From assembly GCF_000298215.1 (NCBI RefSeq), contig NZ_BAHD01000056.1, forward strand, positions 1 through 44,346: 44,346 nt of DNA. The letters are read 5' to 3'. The notes beneath the pieces are model-generated. The model did not search any database. It was given only the letters and a program-made list of their open reading frames with translations, and was not told the origin of the DNA. The stretch comes from Kineosphaera limosa NBRC 100340. Lineage in GTDB: Bacteria > Actinomycetota > Actinomycetes > Actinomycetales > Dermatophilaceae. Positions 14,865 to 22,348 of the stretch are shown piece after piece. How positions within the stretch are numbered: position 1 is the stretch's first letter; the number at the start of each line of letters is the position of its first letter. The translations under genes and the position numbers were made by a program.

Positions 14865-16352
14865 GTGGGTGCGGAGGCAGACAGTGACGGCGGGCAGCGG
14901 CCGTTGCGCGTCTTGCTGCTCGCCAACAGCTATCCCACGGCCACAGCACCGTCGGCCGCCGCCTACCTCTCGCACCGGCTCGACGCCCTCGACCGCCGCG
15001 ACGACGTGGAGGTGGTTGCCGGCGCGTTGGTGCCCCGGTACTCGATGAGCGCCACCGCCGTCCGACGCACCCTGCGTAAGCCCGGGGCGCGCGCCCTGAC
15101 GGTGTCGGCGGACGCGAAATCGATGCTGCACCAGGTGGAGTGCGAGTGGGGCCTGAGCGACATCATCGCCGGTCGCCGGGGTCGCCGGCCCACCCAGGCC
15201 CTGCTGCGGGCGACGCACGAGGTGGGCCTCCTGCTCCGCTCGGTGCACCCGTGGCGCCCGGATGTCGTGTTCGCGCACGGCATGTACACGCTGCCCGCGG
15301 GGGAGGTCGGCCGCCGGGTCGCGGGCTACCTGGGGGTGCCGCTCGTCGTGGCGATGCACGGCAGCGACGTCACCCGGGTCATGTCCGGCGACCCGTACGC
15401 GGCGCGCGAGACCCTCGACGAAGCCGGCGCCACGATCTACGTCTCCGTCGCCCTGCGCGCCGCCGCCCGCTCCCTGGGCGCGCCGTTCGGGCGCAGCCAT
15501 GTCATCCCCAACGGCATCGACCCCGCCATCTTCGCCCCGCCCGCGCCGGACGCCGGGTCAGTCGAGGCGGACTCCGGCGAGCCCCCGCCCGTCGAGCCCC
15601 AGCCCGTCGAGCCCCCGCCGGCCGCGTCCCCGTCCGTCGAGACCCCGTCCGTCGAGACCCCGCCCGTCGAGACCCCGCCCGTCGAGACCCCGCCCGTAGA
15701 GCCACTGCCCGTCGCGTCCCCATCCGGCGAGCCCCCCTCCGTTGCGCCCGAGTCCGTCGAGCCCCGGCCGTTGCGGCTGCTCTATGTGGGCAACCTGGTG
15801 CAGGTGCAGGGCGCCGATCGGCTGCCCGGCATCGTGGAGGCCGTGCGTCGGCGGGTGCCGGGGACGCGGCTGCACGTCGTCGGCGACGGCCCGCTGCGGC
15901 CCTCGCTCGATCTGCTCCTGGGTGACGCGGTCACCTTTCACGGCACTCTGCCTCCCGCGCAGGTCGCGGATCAGATGCGCGCGGCGGATGTGGTGCTGGT
16001 GCCGAGCCGCACCGAAGGCTGGGGGCGGGTCGCCACCGAGGCGCTGGCGTGCGGCACCCCGGTCGTCGCCAGTGCGGTCGGCGGTTTGCTCGAGGCCGTC
16101 GGTGATCCCGGTCGCCTGGTGCGCGAAGGCCCGGGCTATATCAAGGACTTCGCCAACCGCGTCGTCCGCTGCGCCGGCACCGGCGTCGGCCACGCCCCAA
16201 CCCCCTGGACCTGGGATCAAGTCGTCGACGCCGAACTGGCCGTCCTCCGTAGCGTCTTGCCCCAGCTTCCGGCCGAGCCCGTTCCCGAGCCCGTCGTCGA
16301 TGTTCCGCCCGCGCCGACCAACGCGTCAGGGGCGAGCTCGTCAGGTGCATGA
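14865..16352 (+). CDS. GT4 glycosyltransferase with expanded Pro-Val-Glu repeat linker
   Basis: 495-residue GT-B glycosyltransferase, family GT4. The GTG at 14865 is the in-frame start nearest the conserved LRVLLLANSYPTATAPSAAAY; a GGAGGA lies almost against it, so the exact start is uncertain. The acceptor domain carries VFAHGMYTLPAGE, VVAMHGSDVT and VIPNGIDPAIF. The donor domain has LLYVGNLVQVQGADRLP, HVVGDGP and PSRTEGWGRVATEALACGTPVV with its E-x7-E pair. Between the domains (about 224-301) is a roughly 75-residue Pro-rich linker of PPVET-like units that its sister gene lacks. It is the intact member of a tandem duplication with the gene at 16561-17743. Confidence 0.87.
   Translation: MGAEADSDGGQRPLRVLLLANSYPTATAPSAAAYLSHRLDALDRRDDVEVVAGALVPRYSMSATAVRRTLRKPGARALTVSADAKSMLHQVECEWGLSDIIAGRRGRRPTQALLRATHEVGLLLRSVHPWRPDVVFAHGMYTLPAGEVGRRVAGYLGVPLVVAMHGSDVTRVMSGDPYAARETLDEAGATIYVSVALRAAARSLGAPFGRSHVIPNGIDPAIFAPPAPDAGSVEADSGEPPPVEPQPVEPPPAASPSVETPSVETPPVETPPVETPPVEPLPVASPSGEPPSVAPESVEPRPLRLLYVGNLVQVQGADRLPGIVEAVRRRVPGTRLHVVGDGPLRPSLDLLLGDAVTFHGTLPPAQVADQMRAADVVLVPSRTEGWGRVATEALACGTPVVASAVGGLLEAVGDPGRLVREGPGYIKDFANRVVRCAGTGVGHAPTPWTWDQVVDAELAVLRSVLPQLPAEPVPEPVVDVPPAPTNASGASSSGA
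15585..15775 (+). repeat. In-frame 15-bp tandem repeat coding a PPVET linker
   Basis: Repeats of about 15 bp around CCCGTCGAGACCCCG encode PVEPP, PSVET, PSVET, PPVET, PPVET, PPVEP and decayed versions on both sides. The central four units are almost identical in DNA. All changes keep the reading frame. Confidence 0.85.
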
Positions 16353-16411
16353 GCGTGCGACGGGATGCGGTTCGCTGCGCCGCCACTGTTGCCCCGACGT
16401 CCCCCGACCTT

Positions 16412-16468
16412 TTGCGCTCTGTTGCGACTGTTGTGGTCCCCACTGCGACAGTGGGCTGCGACCGCGAA
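16412..16468. repeat. 57-bp GT-associated palindromic repeat, copy C
   Basis: Starts at TTGCGCTC and aligns without gaps to copies A and B (about two thirds identity to B). It contains its own hairpin CCCACTG-CGA-CAGTGGG at 16439-16455. It lies in the 208-bp gap between the duplicated GT genes. Confidence 0.5.
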
Positions 16469-16560
16469 GCCGGGTGAAGCTCGCTGCCAGGGGGCTAGAT
16501 CACTGGCTCGGTCGGCGGGCCGAATCCGTTCGCGGCCAACGGCACCCATACGCTGAACGG

Positions 16561-17743
16561 GTGGTGGCGGCACGATCGGTCGGCGAGGGACGGCGCGTCC
16601 TGCGTCTGCTCGTGCTCGCCAACAGCTACCCAACGGCTGCCGCCCCCTCCGCTGCGGCCTATCTGACGAACCGGCTGGCGGCGCTGGATCGCCGCGACGA
16701 TGTCGAGGTCGTCGCGATCGCGCTCGTGCCGACCTATTCGCGGCCCGCAGCTCTGGCTCGCCGCGCCCGTGGGCTGACCAGCGCCGACGCCTTGGCGCTA
16801 GCTCCGGCAGCCGGAAGGCTGCTGCGCGCGGCACCCGTCGAGTGGTCCCTGGCCGACGTCACCGCCGGCCGGCTCGGACGTCGCCCGCGCAGCGCCGTCC
16901 GGCGGGCGACCCGCGCCGTGCGGCAGTCCCTGGGGGAGTGGCGGCCCGACGCCGTGCTCGCCCACGGCATGTACACGCTGCCCGCCGGAGAGATCGCGCG
17001 CCGGATCGCCGAGCAGGCCGGGGCGCCCTTCGTCGTGGGGTTGCATGGCAGTGATGTCACCCAGGTCAGTGCCCGCGCCCCGCGATCCGCTCGCGCGACC
17101 TTGGAGGACGCGGCCGCCACGATCTACGTCAGCGCGGCATTGCGCGACCGGGCCGTGCAACTCGGACTCCCGGAGCGGGACACCCATGTGGTGCCCAACG
17201 GCGTCGATACCGCACTCTTCGGCCCCGCGTCGGTCTCGCCCGCGTCGGTCGAGCCCGGAGCCGGACCGGGCGGCGACCCGTGGCGCGCCGACGCCGCCGC
17301 GCCGCGCCTGCTGTTCGTGGGCAATCTGCTGCCGGTCAAGGGCGCGGACCGGCTACCGGCGATCCTCGCGGCCGTGCGCCGCCGCGCCCCTGGAGCCCAC
17401 CTCGACGTCGTCGGAGGTGGCCCGACACATGCGCGCCGCCGACGTGCTGCTGGTGCCTAGCCGCGAGGAAGGCTGGGGCTGCGTCGCCACCGAAGCGCTG
17501 TCCTGCGGCACTCCCGTGGTCGCGTCGGCCGTCGGCGGACTGCCCGAGGCTGTCGGTGACCCGGGTCGCTTGGTGCCGGAGGGCCCCGACTATGTCGAGA
17601 GCTTCGCGTCGCTCACTCTGCGGGCGGTCGGCGCCGGGGTGGGGGCTGCGCCGGTCGCCCGCTCGTGGGACGAGGTCGTCGACGCCGAACTCGCTGTCGT
17701 GCGCGCCGCGCTGCGTGGGCCCGCCGGGCAGGCCGATTCGTGA
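16561..17743 (+). pseudogene. Duplicated GT4 glycosyltransferase broken by an internal deletion
   Basis: Second copy of the GT at 14865-16352: RRVLRLLVLANSYPTAAAPSAAAYL, then AHGMYTLPAGE, GLHGSDVTQV, NGVDTALF, LLFVGNLLPVKGADRLP. The frame from the GTG at 16561 stops at 17458-17460 after DVVGGGP. The rest of the donor domain (SEVARHMRAADVLLVPSREEGWG to the stop at 17743) is in another frame. Compared with the sister gene, the segment between GTCGTCGG and ATGCGCGC is 14 nt instead of 91, so 77 nt are missing. This removes about 25 codons (LRPSLDLL...LPPAQ region) and shifts the frame. A missing 77 nt cannot be a simple base-calling error. The GGCCCG word present at both ends of the lost stretch may have mediated it. 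The downstream stop still overlaps the wzx start. Confidence 0.85.
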
Positions 17744-19197
17744 ACGTCGGCGATCTGCTGCGACCACTTCGCCTGGATGCCACCCCACCGGAGGGCCGGC
17801 TCGTGACGCGCGGCCTGACGAGCCTGCTCGGGCTCGTCGCCCAGGGCCTCATCCGCCTCGGCATCACCGTGGCCGTCGGGCGCCTCGCCGGCGCCGCCGA
17901 CCTCGGTGTCGTGGCCGCCGGCATGGCCACCGCCCAGTTCCTCATCCTCCTGTGGCCCACGACCTGCGGGCAGGCGGCCTCCCGGTTCCTGGCCCGCAGC
18001 CGAGGCGCGCAGGACAGGGCGGCGTTGCTTGCCGTGGCCGACCACCTGCGCCGGCGCCTGCTCTTGGCCGCCGCGCTGCTCGCCCTGGCCAGCGTGCCGA
18101 TCTCCCTGGCCCGTGGCCTCGACCCGTTCGGGGCCGCGTGCGTCGCGGTGTTCCTCTGGGGCGTTGCCGGGCAGCAGTTCACCCGCGGCGTGCACTACGG
18201 CTCCGGTGCCATCGCTAGGGTCGTCGTCCTGGACGTGGCCTTCAGCCTGCTCGGGCTGCTCGCCCTCGTCGTGGTCCTGGAGGCCGGGGTGCGCGGCCCG
18301 GCGCTGCTGCTGCCGCCCGCGCTGGCCTATGTCGCCCTGTCGGTCGCCTGTTGGCCCTGGTCGCCGAGGCGCCGGGCGGACCGTGCGCTGCGGCGCGAAC
18401 TCGACTCCTTCGTTTTCTTCGGCTCGCTGGGCACCCTGGCCAGCGCCGGATTGGTGCAGTTGTCGGTGCTCGTCGCCGACCGCCTCGGCGCGGTGGCCGT
18501 CGGCCATTACGCCGCCGCCGTCAACCTCGCGATGCCGCTGACCCTCATCTCGGGAGCGTTGAGCCTCGTGCTGTACCCGACGATGTCCCTGGCCGTCGGG
18601 CGCGGCGATACCCAGGCCGTGCGTCGCCAGCTCGACGTCGGCGTGCGGGGGCTCCTGCTGACGATCGTGCCCGTGCTGACCCTCGCCGCGGTCGTGGCCC
18701 CCGAGATCGTCGCCCTTGCCTACGGCCCCGGCTTCGACGACTCCGCGCAGGTGCTGCCCATCCTGTTGGCGGCGATCCTCTTCGCGATGCTCGCCGTGCC
18801 CTGCGTCAACGCGCTGACCAGCCGCGACAGCCGCGGCATCGTGGAGATGGCGGTGGCCAGTCTGGCCGGACTCGTGCTCGCCGGGCTCGTCTGGGTCGGG
18901 TCCGGCGCGGCGGGCGGCATCGTGGCCGTGGCCACGGGTTACGCGGCCGGCGCGGGCCTCATCGGGTGCTATGCGATCGGGCGGGCCTGGTGGGTGTGGC
19001 GGATTCGGTGGACCGCCCTGGCGCTGGCCGCCGCGTTGGGAACGGCCGTCGCGGTCGCCCTCGTCGTGCTGCTCGCGCCTGCGCCGCTCGCGCTGCGCCT
19101 CGGCGCCTGCGCGCTGTTCACCCTGGCCTGGGCGGTGCTGCGCCGCCACGACGTGCGTCTGGTCGCGCACCGGCTCCGCGCGGGCTCCCGCGGCTAG
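17740..19197 (+). CDS. wzx: Wzx-type polysaccharide flippase (MOP/MVF superfamily)
   Basis: 485-residue polytopic membrane protein with about 12-14 hydrophobic helices and short basic loops, the pattern of the MOP flippase superfamily. It would flip undecaprenyl-diphosphate-linked repeat units to the outside. The N-terminal helix region (RGLTSLLGLVAQGLIRLGITVAVGRLAGAADLGVVAAG) is the typical family start. GHYAAAVNLAMPLTLISGALSLVLYPTMS matches the middle of the fold. The GTG at 17740 overlaps the stop of the broken GT by 4 nt (GTGA), so translation was probably coupled to that gene and may suffer from its frameshift. It is the last gene on the plus strand before an inverted-repeat element at 19217-19347. 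Confidence 0.88.
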   Translation: MNVGDLLRPLRLDATPPEGRLVTRGLTSLLGLVAQGLIRLGITVAVGRLAGAADLGVVAAGMATAQFLILLWPTTCGQAASRFLARSRGAQDRAALLAVADHLRRRLLLAAALLALASVPISLARGLDPFGAACVAVFLWGVAGQQFTRGVHYGSGAIARVVVLDVAFSLLGLLALVVVLEAGVRGPALLLPPALAYVALSVACWPWSPRRRADRALRRELDSFVFFGSLGTLASAGLVQLSVLVADRLGAVAVGHYAAAVNLAMPLTLISGALSLVLYPTMSLAVGRGDTQAVRRQLDVGVRGLLLTIVPVLTLAAVVAPEIVALAYGPGFDDSAQVLPILLAAILFAMLAVPCVNALTSRDSRGIVEMAVASLAGLVLAGLVWVGSGAAGGIVAVATGYAAGAGLIGCYAIGRAWWVWRIRWTALALAAALGTAVAVALVVLLAPAPLALRLGACALFTLAWAVLRRHDVRLVAHRLRAGSRG

Positions 19198-19216
19198 GTC
19201 GACTCCGACGCGCGGG

Positions 19217-19347
19217 TTTTGTCGTTGTGGCGAACTAAGTACATGCCCCCTGCTGGGCGAGCAGGCGGATTCAGGTTCGTGCAGGTCAGGGGCGTGTCCG
19301 AAAATCGAGTTGCGGGGGCATGTCATTTGTTCACCACAACAACAAAG
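19217..19347. mobile_element. 131-bp element with 34-bp imperfect terminal inverted repeats, MITE-like
   Basis: The left end 19217-19250 and the inverse of the right end 19314-19347 match at 28 of 34 positions, including the inner 10 bp ACATGCCCCC exactly and TTTGT/GTTGTGG/GAAC blocks. The 63-bp middle has no ORF. No target-site duplication is evident. It sits exactly between two convergent transcripts (stops at 19197 and 19359), so a bidirectional terminator is an alternative. It may also be the remnant of an insertion sequence. Confidence 0.55.
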
Positions 19348-19358
19348 TGTGCAGCGGC

Positions 19359-20550
19359 TCAGCGCGGGGTCGGAGCCTCCTCCAGCAGGTCGAAGACGCT
19401 GGCGGTGGGGCGGACCGCGGCCCAGCGGTCGTAAGCCTGCGCGGCCCGGCGGCGGGCCCGCAGCCGCTGCGAGCCGTCCGCCCGGGCGATCTCGCTGATG
19501 GCGGTTGCCCAGTCCCCAGGCTCGCGGGACGGCACGACCCAACCGCCGCCGTCGGCCAGGACCGGGGTCCACGGCGTGGTGTCCGGCAACAGCACAGGGC
19601 ACGCGCGGGCCAACGCCTCGGGCACCACGTGACCGAAGTTCTCGTGCGCGGTCGGTAGGGGCCAGTGCCTCGCTTGTGGCATACACGCGGGACAACTCCT
19701 GCGGGGGCACGCTCCCCAGCCAGCGCACCCGGTGTCGCGGCGGCAGTCCGGCCGCCAACTCGCGACAGCGACGCTCGTACGCGGGATCTCCGCCGCCGGC
19801 GATGTCGAGCCGCACGGACTCAGGCACCAACCTCAGGGCCTCCAGCAGCAGGTGCAGCCCCTTCTTCTCGTTGAGGCGACTGACGAACAGGAGCCGCAGC
19901 GGCGCCGGCCCCGCCTCCGAGGCGACCTCCAGACCCTCGTCTGTCTCCAGCGCAGGCGGCTGAGCGCGCGGCGGCAACTGGGTCTCGTTCTCGCGCACCA
20001 GCACTCGGGCGCCGGGAAAGACCGCGGTGACCTCGGCGGCCTCGAGCGGCGTCGAGGCGTGCCAGGCGACCCCGCGGAACAGCCCGACCCGCCGAGCCAG
20101 GCGCAGCAACGCACCCTTCTTACCGGCTTTGAGGGCCAGCGCTCCCGCGCCCAGCTCGCCGCGGGGAGCCAGCACCAGTCGTGCCCGCCCCAGCCAGCCG
20201 AGACGAGCCGCCACCGCGGGCGCCAACGTCCACACCGGCGGAAACAGGCCGTTGAGGTAGATGACGTCCGGCCGCGCGCGGCGCACGAGTCGCACCACCG
20301 CCAGGGCGGAGATCAGCGTGGCGCGGCGCGGCAGGTAGCGCACTTGGGCGCCGCCGACAGGTGTCCACCGGTCGATGGGCACCGGTAGCGGCTCGCTAGC
20401 ACCCCAGTCGTAGGCGCTGGTCAGCACCGCGAAGTCGTGCCGGTCATGGTGCGCCGCGACCATCGCCGCCAGCGTCCGGATCGGACCGCCACCGGCGAAC
20501 CCGGGCAGGTAGAACGGGGTGAGCACCAGCACGCGCAGCCGCCGGCTCAC
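19359..20550 (-). pseudogene. GT4 glycosyltransferase with a single-base frameshift
   Basis: Glycosyltransferase starting at a GTG (20550) that overlaps the upstream fnlC stop by 4 nt. Frame one gives RRLRVLVLTPFYLPGFAGGG, VIYLNGLFPPVWTLAP, LVLAPRGELG, LLFVSRLNEKKGLHLLLEAL and ends correctly only as far as SRVYATSEAL. The rest, LPTAHENFGHVVPEALA to LLEEAPTPR, is in the next frame and stops at 19359. Removing one C from the CCCC run (GGGG on the plus strand, 19658-19661) restores ALALPTAHENFGH and a protein of about 396 residues. Everything else is intact, so the break is recent, or a sequencing error, or slippage at the short homopolymer. PRGELG and NEKKGLHLLLEA resemble WcaI/WbaZ-like GT4 enzymes. 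Confidence 0.8.
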
Positions 20551-21719
20551 CCGCTTCGACCACCCGGGCGGTCCGGTGCCCGCAGGCCCGACCATGCCTC
20601 GTGCCGACGGTGCGTCGAGAGGATGAAGCGCACCGCCCGCTGCGAGCAGTTGCCGATCGCGTAGTCGGCCGGCAGCACCACGTCGGTGCGTCCGTCCGGG
20701 CCGACGGACCGCACCGCGTCGCGGATCGCCTCCACGACGTTCTCGGGGTCCAGGCCGGTCATGACGATCGCACCGGTGTCCAGCGCCTCGGGCCGCTCGA
20801 TGGCGTCCCGCAGCGTGACGGCGGGAAAGCGCAGCAGCGCGGACTCCTCGCTGATCGTGCCCGAATCCGAGAGCACGCACAAGGCGTCCTGTTGCAGCCG
20901 CACGTAGTCGATGAACCCCAACGGCGGGTGGAAGGTCACCCCGTGCAGGTCGCGCTCCGGCTGGTCGGGCCGGCTGGCGAGCACATCGAGTCGTTTTCGG
21001 GTGCGCGGGTGCGTCGAGACGAGCACCGGCACCTCGAAGGCGTCGCGGGCGGCCACCAGACAGTCCAGCAACGCCCCCAGCCGCCGCGGATCGTCGACGT
21101 TCTCTTCCCGGTGGGCGCTGACCAGCAAGAAGCCCTGCGGGCTCAGCCCGAGGTCGCTGGTCGCGCTGCTCGCTTCGAACGCCTCCGCATGGTGATCGAG
21201 CACCTCCTTCATCGGCGACCCGGTGAGCAGGATGCGCCGCGGCGCCAGGCCCTCGGCCAGCAGATTGCGCCGGGCGTGCTCGGTGTAGACGAGATTGAAG
21301 TCGGCGACGTGATCAACCATCCGCCGGTTGGTCTCTTCGGGCACGTTCTCGTCGAAGCAGCGGTTGCCGGCCTCCATGTGGTACACGGGAATCCGCATGC
21401 GCTTGGCCATGAGTGCCGCGATGCAACTGTTCGTGTCGCCGAGCACGAGCACCGCGTCGGGGCGCACCTGACGCAGGATCTCCTCGGAGCGGATGAGCGT
21501 CTCGCCGAGCACCCGTCCCAAGCTCGACGTGTCGACCTGCAAGAAGTGGTCGGGGCGGCGGATGCCGAGCTCCTCGAAGAAGATCTCGTTGAGCTCGTAG
21601 TCGTAGTTCTGCCCCGTGTGCACGAGCACGTGGTTGACGGTCGCATCGAGGCGCGCCATGACCCGCGAGAGCCGAATGACCTCCGGGCGGGTGCCCACGA
21701 TCGTCATGACCGTCGTCAT
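20547..21719 (-). CDS. fnlC: UDP-N-acetyl sugar C2 epimerase, FnlC/WbjD/Cap5G type
   Basis: 390-residue non-hydrolysing UDP-GlcNAc 2-epimerase family protein. In the L-FucNAc pathway this member makes UDP-L-FucNAc from the UDP-N-acetyl-L-pneumosamine intermediate. The family start is MTIVGTRPEVIRLSRVMARL, with HTGQNYDYELNEIFFEELGI, GDTNSCIAALMAKRMRIPVYHMEAG, then NRCFDENVPEETNRRMVDHVADFNLVYTEHAR, and SDSGTISEESALL near the C-terminus. The NRCFDENVPEETNR block and the YDYELN block are typical of the WbjD/Cap5G branch rather than classic WecB. The ATG at 21719 overlaps the GNAT stop (ATGA), and its stop overlaps the next GT start. Together with FnlA and FnlB it completes the set. Confidence 0.92.
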   Translation of the reverse strand: MTTVMTIVGTRPEVIRLSRVMARLDATVNHVLVHTGQNYDYELNEIFFEELGIRRPDHFLQVDTSSLGRVLGETLIRSEEILRQVRPDAVLVLGDTNSCIAALMAKRMRIPVYHMEAGNRCFDENVPEETNRRMVDHVADFNLVYTEHARRNLLAEGLAPRRILLTGSPMKEVLDHHAEAFEASSATSDLGLSPQGFLLVSAHREENVDDPRRLGALLDCLVAARDAFEVPVLVSTHPRTRKRLDVLASRPDQPERDLHGVTFHPPLGFIDYVRLQQDALCVLSDSGTISEESALLRFPAVTLRDAIERPEALDTGAIVMTGLDPENVVEAIRDAVRSVGPDGRTDVVLPADYAIGNCSQRAVRFILSTHRRHEAWSGLRAPDRPGGRSG

Positions 21720-22348
21720 CGCGAGCCGCCTTGGTCGTCGTGCAGTGTCTTGACGTAACGGTGCATCCGTCGTCCCTCCGGGGTCGTGTACGACGATTCG
21801 ATGATCCAGCCGTGCCGTTGATGATGCCGGTTGACGGCGTCGTTGTCGTCCGCGTCGGTCGTCAGGTACGCGCGGTGTGCGCCCAGGGCGCGGGCCCGGG
21901 CCGACCAGGCCTGAGACAGCTGGGCACCGACGCCTCCGCCGGCGTGGCTGGTGTCGACGCACATGGAGGCGAAGAGCGCCGCGTCGGGCAGCCCCTCTGG
22001 TGCATCGCCGCGATACAAGACCGCCCGCGCGAGCCGCGGGATCGTACGGGGGTGCCGCAACGCGGTGCCGGTGGCCGCGCGGGCGAAGCCGTGCCAGCGG
22101 CGCTTGAGCAGCCGCGAGTAGAACGACTGCGGGGCCACCGTTCCCACGGCCGCCCCGATCGGGCCGTCGGCGGTGCGGGCCACCACCGCGATCGCCGTGT
22201 CGTCGTGCAGGAAGCCCCGGTAGAACTCCCGCAGGAAACCCTCGCCCAGTTCGGCGAGGAAGAACCCGGAGAACGCGCGCCGATGGATGGCGGCCAGCGC
22301 CGCGACATCCTCTTCGCGCAGCTGCGTGAGCTCGACCGGCTCGGTCAT
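21716..22348 (-). CDS. GNAT-family N-acetyltransferase inserted in the FucNAc cassette
   Basis: 210-residue acetyltransferase of the GNAT fold. The N-terminal part is TEPVELTQLREEDVAALAAIHRRAF. The C-terminal acetyl-CoA region is ASMCVDTSHAGGGVGAQLSQAWSARARALG, where GGGVGAQL stands for the usual (Q/R)xxGxG/A loop. It ends YLTTDADDNDAVNRHHQRHGWIIESSYTTPEGRRMHRYVK, with the N-x-x-A-x-x-x-Y-like helix as NDAVNRHHQRHGW. The start overlaps the fnlB stop (ATGA) and its stop overlaps fnlC (ATGA), so it is coupled with the pathway. Classical fnlABC/cap5EFG cassettes have no such gene. It may modify the sugar or repeat unit (for example N-acylation), but the substrate is unknown. Confidence 0.82.
   Translation of the reverse strand: MTEPVELTQLREEDVAALAAIHRRAFSGFFLAELGEGFLREFYRGFLHDDTAIAVVARTADGPIGAAVGTVAPQSFYSRLLKRRWHGFARAATGTALRHPRTIPRLARAVLYRGDAPEGLPDAALFASMCVDTSHAGGGVGAQLSQAWSARARALGAHRAYLTTDADDNDAVNRHHQRHGWIIESSYTTPEGRRMHRYVKTLHDDQGGSR

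Noticed and set aside
13224-15500. Minus-strand open frame of 758 codons
   Set aside because: It runs antisense to the malic enzyme and GT genes, has no domain motifs and crosses intergenic DNA.
16439-16455. Hairpin CCCACTG-CGA-CAGTGGG considered as a terminator
   Set aside because: The stem is short and has no T-tract. It is better treated as part of repeat copy C, though a termination role is not excluded.
17590-20880. Very long minus-strand open frame of over 1000 codons
   Set aside because: It fuses an out-of-frame shadow of wzx with part of the frameshifted GT. Only the segment from 20550 to the frameshift near 19660 has GT motifs; the rest is His/Gln/Gly-rich nonsense typical of GC-rich antisense frames.
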